A stretch of 64,000 nt of DNA from Candidatus Gastranaerophilales bacterium (GCA_900770525.1 CAAHDT010000001.1:98885-162884), one strand, 5' to 3'; counted from the first letter of the stretch, positions 27,137 to 36,225 are shown. Notes: generated by a model from the letters alone, not told the origin. Translations and numbers: made by a program.

Positions 27137-27191
27137 TTACCGTTTAGTCATAGCTGCATTAGATGTAAGAAATTTATTAGGTTTAGGGATT

Positions 27192-28853
27192 ATGAAAAAT
27201 AAAAACTTTTGGATATTGTTTGCAGTGTTTACTGTAGGAATTGTATTCCGATTGCTGTTTTTAGACAAACCGAGTGGACTATCTTATGACGAACTTGTTT
27301 CTTTTAAACAAGCTGCGCAACCAAATGCAATTTCGACAATCTTTTACACGCTACAAACAGATGTTCATTTGCCTTTTTATCAAGTATTATTACATTGGTG
27401 GTGCAAAATTTTTAGTTTTTCCGATATTGCTCTTCGTGCTTTCTCAGCATTTTGTGGAATTTTATCAGTATTTGTTGCATTTTTTATTGGGAAAGAATTA
27501 AAAAATCAAACTGCTAAAATTTTATGTCCAACTTTATTTGCAATAAATAGCTTTTTTATATATTACTCACAAGAAGTCAGAATGTATTCGTTGTTAATTT
27601 TACTAACAACATTGTCTGTACTATTACTCTTGAAAATAAAAAACAATAATTCCAATAAATGGAATTATATCATGCTTGTTGCGGTCAGTTTTTCTATAAT
27701 CCATACTTATACGATTGCTTTTATATATGTAATTGCTTTGTTTGCAACTTTAGTATTTTACTTGTACTTGAAAAAATCTACGTTTAAACCACTTGGAATT
27801 TCAGCGATTTCTCTCGGAATTTTATGTTTACCGACTTTTTTATTTTTATCTGCAAATTCTTCAAAATACACAACATTAATAAACGGCTTTTATTGTGATT
27901 GGTCAAGTTTATTTGTTGGGCTTCAAGATCTGTTTACTCCTGTTTTAGAGGGTTTATCAAATAATCCTGAACATTATATGCTTAGTTTCTTTTCGACTTT
28001 TGCTCTTTCAAAACTATTTTTTATTGTAATACCAATTTTTATAGCTATTGCCGGAATGTGCTTTGCGATAAAGGGAAAGAAGGAAAATCTATTAATTATA
28101 GCACCTGCAACTATTTTTATTCTGGCAGAAATTTTTGCATTTAAATTTACTAATTTTAAAATTTTGCCAAGATACATGTCTGTTGCAATGCCGGCATTTT
28201 TAACTCTTGTGGCGTACGGGTTTTCGTTTATACCAAAGAAAAAATCTCTTAATATCATTCTCCCCACTCTTTTTATTGTACTCAATTTAACATACCTGTT
28301 ATTCAATCCCAATAGTGCATATAAATATCCTCGTTCAGGATACAAACCAATTGCTTTAGCGATTAATTCAGCAAATACACACAATGGAGATTTTGTTGTT
28401 ATATGGAATAGAAAAGAAATTTTAGACAAGTATCTTGATAAAAATTTTGTTATTTTAAGTACTTTACAAGATTTTGCTTACAAGTCAGAAACCATGCTTG
28501 CGCATGAACAAGAATTCAGTGGGATGTTAATTCCAGAACGAAAAGAAATTTTGAAACCATATTTCTTAGAGAACAAATTACCTAACAATACTTTGCTTTT
28601 AATGAGTTTTGTATTGAACAGAATGCCAAAAGGACAAAAATTTATAATAGTTGCATCTCCTAAATTTGTATCTTATGACAATCAAAAGTTCAAAGAGCTT
28701 GTTGAAAATTCACAAAGCTATAATTCAACGTCATTAAACGACTTATTAACTATAAAAAGTTTAGTTGATATCATTAGAATTTGCGATTACAACCTTAAAT
28801 TAGTCGATAAGAAAGAGGTTGACCCATTTGTTATGCTTGTTTACGAAAAATAA
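27192..28853 (+). CDS. Membrane glycosyltransferase, GT39/ArnT-like
   Basis: 553 aa with about ten hydrophobic helices and a periplasmic C-terminal domain. LSYDELVSFKQAA in the first loop holds the Asp-Glu pair typical of the GT-C superfamily. HLPFYQVLLHWWCKIF and SDIALRAFSAFCGILS match GT39/ArnT-type polyprenyl-phosphate sugar transferases. It would transfer a lipid-linked sugar to lipid, glycan or protein on the outer face of the inner membrane. Its stop abuts the convergent DUF486 gene. Substrate unknown. Confidence 0.75.
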   Translation: MKNKNFWILFAVFTVGIVFRLLFLDKPSGLSYDELVSFKQAAQPNAISTIFYTLQTDVHLPFYQVLLHWWCKIFSFSDIALRAFSAFCGILSVFVAFFIGKELKNQTAKILCPTLFAINSFFIYYSQEVRMYSLLILLTTLSVLLLLKIKNNNSNKWNYIMLVAVSFSIIHTYTIAFIYVIALFATLVFYLYLKKSTFKPLGISAISLGILCLPTFLFLSANSSKYTTLINGFYCDWSSLFVGLQDLFTPVLEGLSNNPEHYMLSFFSTFALSKLFFIVIPIFIAIAGMCFAIKGKKENLLIIAPATIFILAEIFAFKFTNFKILPRYMSVAMPAFLTLVAYGFSFIPKKKSLNIILPTLFIVLNLTYLLFNPNSAYKYPRSGYKPIALAINSANTHNGDFVVIWNRKEILDKYLDKNFVILSTLQDFAYKSETMLAHEQEFSGMLIPERKEILKPYFLENKLPNNTLLLMSFVLNRMPKGQKFIIVASPKFVSYDNQKFKELVENSQSYNSTSLNDLLTIKSLVDIIRICDYNLKLVDKKEVDPFVMLVYEK

Positions 28854-29195
28854 TCACCATTTTTTGAAAATAAAAAATGCTGCAAGAATTATCAATGCAA
28901 AACCAACAAGATAGTTCCATTTAAACTGCTCTTTTAAGTAAAAGACAGAAAAAAAGCTGAAAACAATTAGTGTTATAATTTCTTGAATGGTTTTTAAATG
29001 AGCGGCATCATATACCTCATGCCCGATTCTGTTTGCAGGCACTTGAAAACAGTACTCAAAAAATGCTATCCCCCAACTTATGAGTATGACACTCCACAGT
29101 GCAGCACTTTTGTGTTTCAAGTGCCCATACCACGCAAAAGTCATGAATACATTCGAAATTGTTAGTAAAATTACCGGTGCAATATATCTGTACAT
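28854..29195 (-). CDS. DUF486 (DMT-family) small membrane protein
   Basis: 113 aa with four membrane helices. FAWYGHLK, ISWGIAFFEYCFQVPANRIG and LKEQFKWNY are the conserved DUF486 features. The family looks like a half-size drug/metabolite transporter but has no assigned substrate. Ribosome site AAGGA lies 10 nt before ATG. Confidence 0.88.
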   Translation of the reverse strand: MYRYIAPVILLTISNVFMTFAWYGHLKHKSAALWSVILISWGIAFFEYCFQVPANRIGHEVYDAAHLKTIQEIITLIVFSFFSVFYLKEQFKWNYLVGFALIILAAFFIFKKW

Positions 29196-29257
29196 TGTGT
29201 TTTTGTCCTTATTTGCAAGCTTGTATAAATATATTATATCAAATTTGGAAAAAGTTC

Positions 29258-29286
29258 TTGACTTTTAGTTTTTTTCTTAATACAAT
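29258..29286 (+). promoter_or_regulatory. Promoter of the Thr-Thr-Tyr tRNA cluster
   Basis: TTGACT, 17-nt spacer, TACAAT, about 12 nt before the first tRNA. Confidence 0.65.
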
Positions 29287-29297
29287 AAATCTTGTCA

Positions 29298-29369
29298 GCC
29301 GGCATAGCTCAACGGTAGAGCAACGGTTTTGTAAACCGTAGGTTGTAGGTTCGATTCCTATTGCCGGCT
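29298..29369 (+). tRNA. tRNA-Thr (TGT)
   Basis: Acceptor GCCGGCA/TGCCGGC, anticodon arm ACGGT-TTTGTAA-ACCGT, standard T arm. CCA is not encoded. Confidence 0.95.
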
Positions 29370-29424
29370 TTTTACCTCGATAAAGTGGTTGGTCATTTTA
29401 AGAGGAAAGCCCTTGTGGCAACAA

Positions 29425-29496
29425 GCCTTTGTGGCGCAGGGGTAGCGCACTCCCTTGGTAAGGGAGAGGCCACGGGTTCAAATCCCGTCAAAGGCA
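29425..29496 (+). tRNA. tRNA-Thr (GGT)
   Basis: Acceptor GCCTTTG/CAAAGGC, anticodon arm CTCCC-TTGGTAA-GGGAG. CCA is not encoded. Confidence 0.95.
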
Positions 29497-29514
29497 ATTC
29501 TGAAAATTTTATAT

Positions 29515-29597
29515 GGGTAGGTGCCCGAGTGGCTAAAGGGAACAGACTGTAAATCTGTCGGTGCGAGCCTACGGTGGTTCGAATCCACCCCTGCCCA
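29515..29597 (+). tRNA. tRNA-Tyr (GTA)
   Basis: Acceptor GGGTAGG/CCTGCCC, anticodon loop CTGTAAA in a CAGA/TCTG-type stem. It has the long variable arm expected of bacterial tRNA-Tyr. CCA is not encoded. Confidence 0.95.
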
Positions 29598-29603
29598 AAT
29601 TTT

Positions 29604-29630
29604 AAATCCCAGTTCATCTGGGATTTTTTT
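29604..29630 (+). terminator. Terminator of the tRNA cluster
   Basis: 9-bp stem AAATCCCAG / CTGGGATTT, then T-run. Confidence 0.88.
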
Positions 29631-29643
29631 ATAAGGTAGTCAG

Positions 29644-30564
29644 ATGATGAATGAAAAAGATTTGCAAGAAAAATTTGATAAGTTATATTCGGAAAAAATT
29701 ATTCCTTACACTAAAAAGCTAGAAATAGAAAGGCTAGAGAAAAAGAAAAAAGCTGCTCCTTATGTGAAAGTAATAAAAAATGGGGTTCCAATTCTTGTTG
29801 TTCTATTTTTTTTGATGTGTAGCGTAAATTCCGATGTCATAGGGTTAGCGTTTTTATGTTCTTTTGGGGGAATTATTCTTTGTTGTTTAATTACATATAA
29901 GATATATAATAGATTGGATGAAAAAGTTAAGTCAAGATTTTTACCATTAATTCTTAATTTGTTTGGCGAGTTCAATGTGTCAGAAGCTAAGTTTATTGGA
30001 ATAGATGAGGTTAAAAAATCAGGACTATTTCCTAGTGCTAAGTCGCAAAAAAATGATGACGTTTTCGTTGGTTTTTATAATGGTAAAAAAGTTATAATTT
30101 GTGAAACAAGATTAATACATTCAAGTGGTAATAGTAGCGTTGGTAGCGATTTTCATGGTCTTATTATAAAAACTAATATTGATAAAAATTTCAATAACAA
30201 TCTATTGGTTTCAAGTATGCCATGTATGGCTGTAAATCGTCAAAAAATAAATCTTGAAGATATAGAGTTTAATAAAATTTTTCAAGTATATTCTGATGAT
30301 CAAGTTGAAGCAAGGTATATTTTAACAACAGGCTTTATGGAAAAATTAAAAAATATAAAAGATGTATTTGGTACATCGGGGGTAAGTTGTTTTTTTGATA
30401 AAAGTAGTGTAACTTTATATGTATCAACAAATGCAGATTTTTTTGAATTTCCGGTGGATAAATCCTATACAGATAAAGCGACTTTTGAAAATGTTGTTTC
30501 TCAGTTAAATTCAATATTTAACTTAATTAATTATTTGAATTTTGATAATAAAACAGGTTTATAA
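29644..30564 (+). CDS. DUF3137 family membrane protein
   Basis: 306 aa. A charged helical N-terminus precedes two membrane helices (about 40-90), then a cytoplasmic domain. VYSDDQVEARYILTTGFMEK and the C-terminal FNLINYL region match its paralogue at 61551-62495, and both match DUF3137. Function unknown. AAGG lies 7 nt before ATG, immediately after the tRNA terminator. Confidence 0.75.
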   Translation: MMNEKDLQEKFDKLYSEKIIPYTKKLEIERLEKKKKAAPYVKVIKNGVPILVVLFFLMCSVNSDVIGLAFLCSFGGIILCCLITYKIYNRLDEKVKSRFLPLILNLFGEFNVSEAKFIGIDEVKKSGLFPSAKSQKNDDVFVGFYNGKKVIICETRLIHSSGNSSVGSDFHGLIIKTNIDKNFNNNLLVSSMPCMAVNRQKINLEDIEFNKIFQVYSDDQVEARYILTTGFMEKLKNIKDVFGTSGVSCFFDKSSVTLYVSTNADFFEFPVDKSYTDKATFENVVSQLNSIFNLINYLNFDNKTGL

Positions 30565-30614
30565 AGTAATATAATCGTAATCTTGTTTTAATCAAATATT
30601 TGTTTTATTGTGCT

Positions 30615-31433
30615 TTAACGTCCCCCATTTTTTCGATTTTTCACAAAATTACTAAAATTAGAAGCGTATTCAATCCCGAGTCTGTTTGCATAATTTTGCC
30701 AGAATTTATGTATAGAAAGGGCTATACTTTCACTGTGTGTAGCTTTTTCAACTTCCTTGTTGTATAACTCAGACCATTCTTTTTCAAGTTGAGTTGCTTT
30801 TTGTGTATCTCCTTTTATTATAGCCTTTTTTAGCTGTATAGAGAGTTTGTTTAGCTTTAATTTTACGGCTCCCTTCGTGTCAGCCAATATTTTTGTATTG
30901 TAAGCGGCATTTGCACTTCCTATTCTTGAACATGTTTTTATTTGTTGATATGTTTCATCTGGAACAAATTTTGTTATTAATTTTCCGACCAAACCTTTTT
31001 GGCTCGTTTTACGCATTGCAGAGACTTCACCGACACTATTATAAACTATTGCGCCAGTTAACTTATCATTTTCCATAAAAGCCTGATAATCTAGTGCGGA
31101 AAAAGAAAAAGCTTTGCCCTTACCGTAGGTATCAGGATGTCCGTGTATAAAAGTACCTTTTGAGCTTAAAGGAATTGAACAGCGGTTTCTTGTTCCGTTT
31201 GTTTCACTTAAGATTGTTTTTCCATTTACTACAACAGACTTTTCATATGGATTTGCTAAATTTAAAGCTTTAACTACTGCGTTTTTGGCATAATTATAAG
31301 CAGCTTTGGTCGTTGAAAACTTAATTGTCTTATCAGGTCTAATCCATCCGAGTGAACTTGCACTTATTTCCCCTTTAGGTACTTTTTGTAATAAATAAGA
31401 CGCCCCATTTTTTAACGCTTGAATTTTATTCAT
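30615..31433 (-). CDS. Unknown protein with HxHP...SxxD (JAB/MPN-like) motif
   Basis: 272 aa. The centre contains FIHGHPDTYGKGKAFSFSAL then D (about residues 95-115). It resembles the H-x-H-P / S-x-x-D metal motif of JAMM-type peptidases and of polymorphic-toxin or phage-associated domains, though the spacing is longer than in classic JAMM enzymes. VVVNGKTILSETNGT precedes it and AIVYNSVGEVSAM follows. The C-terminal 80 residues are helical and charged. No signal peptide. Upstream DNA shares a 26-nt element with the ART-like gene. Possible effector; function not assigned. Confidence 0.5.
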   Translation of the reverse strand: MNKIQALKNGASYLLQKVPKGEISASSLGWIRPDKTIKFSTTKAAYNYAKNAVVKALNLANPYEKSVVVNGKTILSETNGTRNRCSIPLSSKGTFIHGHPDTYGKGKAFSFSALDYQAFMENDKLTGAIVYNSVGEVSAMRKTSQKGLVGKLITKFVPDETYQQIKTCSRIGSANAAYNTKILADTKGAVKLKLNKLSIQLKKAIIKGDTQKATQLEKEWSELYNKEVEKATHSESIALSIHKFWQNYANRLGIEYASNFSNFVKNRKNGGR

Positions 31434-31452
31434 ATTTTCCCCTTTTCAATAC

Positions 31453-31478
31453 ATCCCCTGTATTTATATAAAGTATTT
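31453..31478 (-). promoter_or_regulatory. 26-nt upstream element, copy B
   Basis: Minus-strand copy identical to 8863-8888. It is followed by ATG-TAT-TGA (a two-residue ORF), a ribosome site AAGGGG and the true ATG 5 nt later. AATACA and TGTATT flank the GGGGA, forming a small hairpin in this copy. Confidence 0.6.
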
Positions 31479-31501
31479 TAGAGCTTAAAAATTGCCTTAA
31501 T

Positions 31502-31530
31502 TTTACAATTAGTTTAAAGTATGTTATAAT
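31502..31530 (+). promoter_or_regulatory. Plus-strand promoter reading toward the 3' end of cas2
   Basis: TTTACA, 17-nt spacer, TATAAT. A transcript would start near 31537 and run through the inverted-repeat and hairpin region antisense to the cas operon. A guide-related small RNA is possible, but nothing proves one. Confidence 0.4.
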
Positions 31531-31592
31531 AGGATATACAAATTAAATAAAATATGATATAATAAATCTGTAAAATACTTTAAGCTAATTGT
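31505..31592. repeat. 18-bp inverted repeat downstream of cas2
   Basis: ACAATTAGTTTAAAGTAT (31505-31522) and ATACTTTAAGCTAATTGT (31575-31592) match at 17 of 18 positions, separated by 52 nt. No other repeat unit is visible, so this is not a CRISPR array. Confidence 0.6.
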
Positions 31593-31608
31593 CCAATCAT
31601 AATTGAAA

Positions 31609-31654
31609 AGAGAATAATTAAGACCTCTGCAATGTACGTATTGATTCATTCTCT
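31609..31654. other. Long imperfect hairpin after cas2
   Basis: Arms 31609-31624 and 31638-31654 pair over about 15 bp, with one bulge and one mismatch. On the minus strand the stem ends in CTCTTTT, so it may terminate the cas mRNA. The bulged shape also resembles repeat:anti-repeat pairing of a tracrRNA system. Confidence 0.4.
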
Positions 31655-31698
31655 AAATCCTTAAAACTTAATACCTTCAATGACATTTTAACATGGAA

Positions 31699-32046
31699 TT
31701 ACCAGAATGTCATCTGCTTTTCTGCGTTTTCTCCTGCACTCTTTTGGTATTTAGACTTTCTATAATTTATCCTTTGTATATTTACCGATAAACTCCATTG
31801 TCTATCTGTTATGTAAAACGCTGATATTGTTCCTGTTAATGGGGCTATCATTTTTAAATTTCGAACATGCTGCTCTGTTTTATCGTATGTTACGCAAGAG
31901 CGAACATATATGGAATTTTGGAGCATGAAGTACCCCTGATCCAATAATGCTTTTCGAAATCTGTTTGCTTGTTTTGCCTCATCTTTTTCACATACCGGTA
32001 AGTCAAAACATACAATTAACCATCCCATGCGATATTTACTCCTCAT
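31699..32046 (-). CDS. cas2: CRISPR-associated endoribonuclease Cas2
   Basis: 115 aa ferredoxin-like fold. It opens with WLIVCFDLPV, containing the conserved metal-site Asp, followed by YFMLQNSIYVRSC. It dimerises and bridges Cas1 dimers in the spacer-integration complex. The first ATG overlaps the cas1 stop by 11 nt; an alternative ATG six codons later (32028) follows GAGGAG. Last gene of the cas operon. Confidence 0.95.
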   Translation of the reverse strand: MRSKYRMGWLIVCFDLPVCEKDEAKQANRFRKALLDQGYFMLQNSIYVRSCVTYDKTEQHVRNLKMIAPLTGTISAFYITDRQWSLSVNIQRINYRKSKYQKSAGENAEKQMTFW

Positions 32047-32983
32047 ATTCTCTGTTCCTATGTTTATCTATGTATAGATATTGTTCTTCAATTTTAGGTA
32101 AGAACACATTACTGCAATCAAATTTAATATAAGCATCGCTTATTTTTTCAATATAAATATCAATAGTGTCAACTATTTTGTAACTAATATCATTTATTTT
32201 TAATCTATAGTTTTTAATACAATTTGCAACAAATTTACTCCAAGCGTTGAAGTTTTTATTTTCATATTCATTTTTATTTTTTTTGGAAAATTCATAAAAA
32301 TAATAATCAATAAATGCTCTATATGGTTCCATTAGATCGTAAACTAGTGGAGTACTTTTATATTTCCCAATATGATGAATTCCAAGACTAGCTATCATTC
32401 CGTGAATTATAATTGACCTATAAATTAATGTTTTTATAATTGCGTAACCATAATTTAGGCATCCGTTTTCAAATGTTTCAGCCCATTGGTGTTCTCTTTT
32501 TTGCGGGTTGCCTATGTGGGCAAAATAGAGTTCCCAATATTGTTTGGCGATATTAGCTTCACTCATTAATGGGCGATTTATAAGTTTGAATAAATTATGT
32601 TCAGAAACTCCAATTAAGTTTAAATTATTGGCTTGATTTAAAACCTTGCATTTTAAAATATATTTCCATAACAGAGTTTCAAAATCTTCGTTTCTTGCTA
32701 TTTGATTATAAAAAACTTTCTTCCGCACAATTCTTTCTAATGGTAAACTCCATCCTACAGGTTGATAGTGATTGTCGCAATGTAATATAACAACATTATT
32801 TTCTAAGAGTTTTGCTAGACAGTTGTTAGAAAAAGATATTCCATGTGTAATAGCAATAATAGCTTTTAAATCTTGCAACGCTATCATGTGGGTGTCGCCG
32901 TCTTCTTGTTTGCAAAACAGCAGACCTCTATCAATAGATAGGTAGCAATTAGGTGTTGTCAAGTGTAGAATATGGTAACTCAT
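32036..32983 (-). CDS. cas1: CRISPR-associated integrase Cas1
   Basis: 315 aa, the type II-C size. Metal ligands are visible: E142 (MSEANIAKQY), H203/H204 (SLGIHHIGK) and D216/E219 (VYDLMEPYRAFID). It integrates new spacers into the CRISPR leader end together with Cas2. It follows cas9 by 30 nt. There is no Shine-Dalgarno; TACATA lies 6 nt before ATG, so it may also be made from its own leaderless transcript. Confidence 0.95.
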   Translation of the reverse strand: MSYHILHLTTPNCYLSIDRGLLFCKQEDGDTHMIALQDLKAIIAITHGISFSNNCLAKLLENNVVILHCDNHYQPVGWSLPLERIVRKKVFYNQIARNEDFETLLWKYILKCKVLNQANNLNLIGVSEHNLFKLINRPLMSEANIAKQYWELYFAHIGNPQKREHQWAETFENGCLNYGYAIIKTLIYRSIIIHGMIASLGIHHIGKYKSTPLVYDLMEPYRAFIDYYFYEFSKKNKNEYENKNFNAWSKFVANCIKNYRLKINDISYKIVDTIDIYIEKISDAYIKFDCSNVFLPKIEEQYLYIDKHRNREYEE

Positions 32984-33013
32984 ACCATATATGTAATGAT
33001 GATTTTAGTAAAA

Positions 33014-36000
33014 TCAATTTTTATATTTTTTCATATTTAGTGGGACAAGAACCTTTGCACTCGATAAAATTTCTAAACCACAATTGTTTTCAAGTTTTAT
33101 CTTCCCATCCCCCATAATTGTTCTTATTTTAAAAATTCCATAGGGCACTTCTTGTTTGACGGATATTGTCTTTTCTTTTCCGTCAGCATCTGTTTCTTTG
33201 TAATATACCGTTGCAACAAATGGCTTTTCTATTTCAACTAAACAACCGGAATAAAATATTTCACCTTTATTATACAATTTACATCCCATTGTCATTAATT
33301 TATCTTTAATATCTTGAGTTCGAATATTAGAATATATAGGCATAACTTTTACTAAACCCTTTTCATCGAAATATAGAATTTGTCCTTTGTGCCCTTTGGA
33401 ATGTTTAAACTGATGTTTGGTTCCTTTGGTGCCAAAATCACAGAACTCTCCAATTCGTTCAACTCCATTGGAATCTTTTTCAATGGAAGCTTCGGAAACA
33501 ACAATCATTACTTTTTTAACTATTGTTTTCTTTTTAGGATGAATATAATTTTGCAGCATACTTATCCACTCTTTAGAATCTATTTTCTGATTTAGTTTTT
33601 CCAAAAGATCATTTTTTATAACTTCATCAATTATAGTTCTGACTTTCTTTTCTTTTGGTTCAATTGATTCAAGTGGAACTCTTTGTGTAATATAAGATTT
33701 CCCATTATATGCTCTTAAGCCATATATAGTTTCAAGAGGTCTTGTATTTCCTTTAAAAGGTTTTTTATTAGTATAAGGAACTGGCATAATTTCATCAATA
33801 ACTTTTTTTACCATTTCTCTTGTGAAACCTTTAATTATATCTTTTTTAGATTCTTCATCATACTTAAAATCTCTTGAAAAACTGATACAAATAGCATCTA
33901 ATGCGTGGTGCTTATCGTTATCTCTGTTTTTCTTGATATCATTTCCTAATAAAGAATTCAATCCATAACGATGTCTTATTGCATGAGTTGAAGAACCATT
34001 ATTTACATAAATATGTCGTTTCTCACCTTCAATTTGTAATCCCCAACTGAAACAAACGGCTGCTATCTGTTGAGCTACCTTAGCAATATGAGCGGTTTCC
34101 GCAAGCCCGTTATAACTATCAATAAGCTTTTCACAATCTTCCGGCTTACTGGTTAGTAATTCAAACTTCTTTTTGCCTAAACTTTTCTTAATTTCGTTTA
34201 ATCTAAATACATAATTTGCCCATTTTTCTTTGTCAGAAGATAACCATTCATAAGGTATTCTTCCTTGTTTCTTTTGGTTTTCAACTCGATAACACAATAC
34301 TTTGTTATACAATGCATCATTTCCGCCCATTGTTCTTGGATAAATATGATCAATTTCACATTTGTCAAAATCGCTGATACCGATTTTTTGACCGGAATAT
34401 GCACATTGCCCACATTGCATTTTTAAGAGTTTAAGTTTTTCAAAATTTATTGAACTATAAGCATCATAATTTTTTAACTCTTTAACTAATTGTTGATTTT
34501 GTTTTTCCATTGCTTTCATGTTAGTTTCTGCAGCTTGAGCTTTAGCTTTTCCAAACAGTGAATTATCAGCACCTTCTCTAACAAATTCAAAAATAACTTC
34601 ATCCGGTTTTCCATAATCTTTTTCTAAAGATAATAACAAATCTCTGAAAATTTGAAGCCTGTTCCGAATTACAGGGTTGGTGATACTCCCAATTATTAAG
34701 TCAGTATTTGTTCTGATTTTTTCAGAGTCATTAATGTTTTCGCCCCTATTGTCCGGAATATATAAATTATTCCAATCCCCAATTCTTGATAGCATTACCT
34801 GAATTTCTTGCTTGGTTATTCCATTTGGAGAATTTTCTGAATCGATAAATTCAGTTATATCCATTTCTTGTGGGTATAAATATCCTCCCAAAATGAACTT
34901 GTTCATAATTTGACAGGCTCTTTTACAAAAAGATGAACGTCCAGAAATATTGGCTTTCATCGGCTCAATTTTATCTGAAATAACTTGATTAATTACGTTT
35001 TCTATTTCTTTTTTAGTTATAGTTGTATCTAATTTTTTGTCTTCTTTGTCTGGTGTTTTATTTTCTTTTTTGCATTTTTCTTGCATTTTTATTACATTTT
35101 GCTCAACTTTTGATAACCAGTTTTCATAAATGTGTTTAATTTCTTCTGGGCTTAGTATTATTTTTTCACCAAGATTATTTGTAATTCTGAGGTTTTTAAG
35201 TTTCATTAATAAAACAAATGTAACATTTTCAATCGTATTGGCTTTACATACATTTCTTTTAGGAAGTAACTTGCACTTTGCAATAATTCTATTATCAAAT
35301 CTTGGAATTTTCTGCCCCAAAACCCCTTGCCAATCATGTGCTGTTCCCATATATTTCTTAAATTCTGGGTTTACATAAGAACCGTAAGCTTCTTTGTATT
35401 CTCCATATAAAAATTCTTCCACTGAATATTTATTTAATTCTGGAATTTGAATTTGTGCATTTATCCATAACTGTTTTAATTCTTTTTCAACAAGTTGTCT
35501 TGGAGCAACATAAGTTGTTGTTCTAACTTTTATAACATTATCCAGATTGATTGCTTGATTAAATCTGTTCGGAAAGTTTTCGTCCCAAAGCCCAAGTCTT
35601 TTCGCATCATAATAGCATGGGTATTTATATTTTTCGTTTTTAATTAGTTCAATACCATTTTCTTGAGTATATTTTTGTGTCAACTCAATATTTTCTTTAT
35701 CATCATTCGTTTGAGCTGATTTCCAAGCTAAATTTGCATCGTAACCTCTTCGTTGAATTGCATTATATAGTGCTTTGAATATTTGCCACTGTTCTAACTT
35801 TTTATTCTGTAGTAGTGCAATTCTCAATAAGCATGATGTGTAAATTGTAGAATCTTTTTTATTTGCGAATTCTTTTTTAAAGTTATCATCCTTTGTATCA
35901 ATAGGTGTTAAATTACAAGATTTCCAAAGATTAACAAAAAACTGTTCGCGTGCTTTATGAGCAATTATAGTCTTTTTAACTCTTCTTCGATCCCTAATCG

Positions 36001-36124
36001 AGCTAATATCAGAATGATCTTTATCTATAATAATAGAATTTGCTTCTTTGATTTCAAAATCTTCTCTTGCGCAATATCCAATACTTGCTTTTCCCATATC
36101 AAATGCAAAAACTTTTTTACCCAT
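33014..36124 (-). CDS. cas9: CRISPR-associated endonuclease Cas9, compact type II-C
   Basis: 1036 aa RNA-guided DNA nuclease. All catalytic residues are present. RuvC-I D9 is in FAFDMGKASIGY. An Arg-rich bridge helix follows (RDRRRVKKT, about 47-55). RuvC-II E513 is in VIFEFVREG, HNH D592-H593 in CEIDHIYPRTMGGND, and RuvC-III H739-H740-D743 in DKHHALDAICISF. A CGQC zinc knuckle precedes the HNH. The C-terminal third would bind guide and PAM. Start ATG 36124 follows AGGGAGA; an ATG six codons upstream lacks a ribosome site. The cas9-cas1-cas2 order without csn2 or cas4 is type II-C. The PAM cannot be read from the sequence. Confidence 0.95.
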   Translation of the reverse strand: MGKKVFAFDMGKASIGYCAREDFEIKEANSIIIDKDHSDISSIRDRRRVKKTIIAHKAREQFFVNLWKSCNLTPIDTKDDNFKKEFANKKDSTIYTSCLLRIALLQNKKLEQWQIFKALYNAIQRRGYDANLAWKSAQTNDDKENIELTQKYTQENGIELIKNEKYKYPCYYDAKRLGLWDENFPNRFNQAINLDNVIKVRTTTYVAPRQLVEKELKQLWINAQIQIPELNKYSVEEFLYGEYKEAYGSYVNPEFKKYMGTAHDWQGVLGQKIPRFDNRIIAKCKLLPKRNVCKANTIENVTFVLLMKLKNLRITNNLGEKIILSPEEIKHIYENWLSKVEQNVIKMQEKCKKENKTPDKEDKKLDTTITKKEIENVINQVISDKIEPMKANISGRSSFCKRACQIMNKFILGGYLYPQEMDITEFIDSENSPNGITKQEIQVMLSRIGDWNNLYIPDNRGENINDSEKIRTNTDLIIGSITNPVIRNRLQIFRDLLLSLEKDYGKPDEVIFEFVREGADNSLFGKAKAQAAETNMKAMEKQNQQLVKELKNYDAYSSINFEKLKLLKMQCGQCAYSGQKIGISDFDKCEIDHIYPRTMGGNDALYNKVLCYRVENQKKQGRIPYEWLSSDKEKWANYVFRLNEIKKSLGKKKFELLTSKPEDCEKLIDSYNGLAETAHIAKVAQQIAAVCFSWGLQIEGEKRHIYVNNGSSTHAIRHRYGLNSLLGNDIKKNRDNDKHHALDAICISFSRDFKYDEESKKDIIKGFTREMVKKVIDEIMPVPYTNKKPFKGNTRPLETIYGLRAYNGKSYITQRVPLESIEPKEKKVRTIIDEVIKNDLLEKLNQKIDSKEWISMLQNYIHPKKKTIVKKVMIVVSEASIEKDSNGVERIGEFCDFGTKGTKHQFKHSKGHKGQILYFDEKGLVKVMPIYSNIRTQDIKDKLMTMGCKLYNKGEIFYSGCLVEIEKPFVATVYYKETDADGKEKTISVKQEVPYGIFKIRTIMGDGKIKLENNCGLEILSSAKVLVPLNMKKYKN

Positions 36125-36225
36125 AAGATCTCCCTTGAACATAGAATATCATATATGTATGTTGATTGCACCTATCGTACCTTGAGAAATAATAGTGTAT
36201 TTTGATTGAATTGTATACCCTTCGG

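Noticed and set aside
29361..29617. Protein-coding ORFs across the tRNA cluster on both strands
   Set aside because: They are translations of tRNA-Thr and tRNA-Tyr sequences, not genes.
31434..31698. CRISPR array downstream of cas2
   Set aside because: No direct repeat occurs more than once; only inverted repeats and hairpins are present.
36143..36225. tracrRNA upstream of cas9
   Set aside because: A small CTAT/ATAG hairpin and a T-run exist, but without a known repeat no anti-repeat can be identified.
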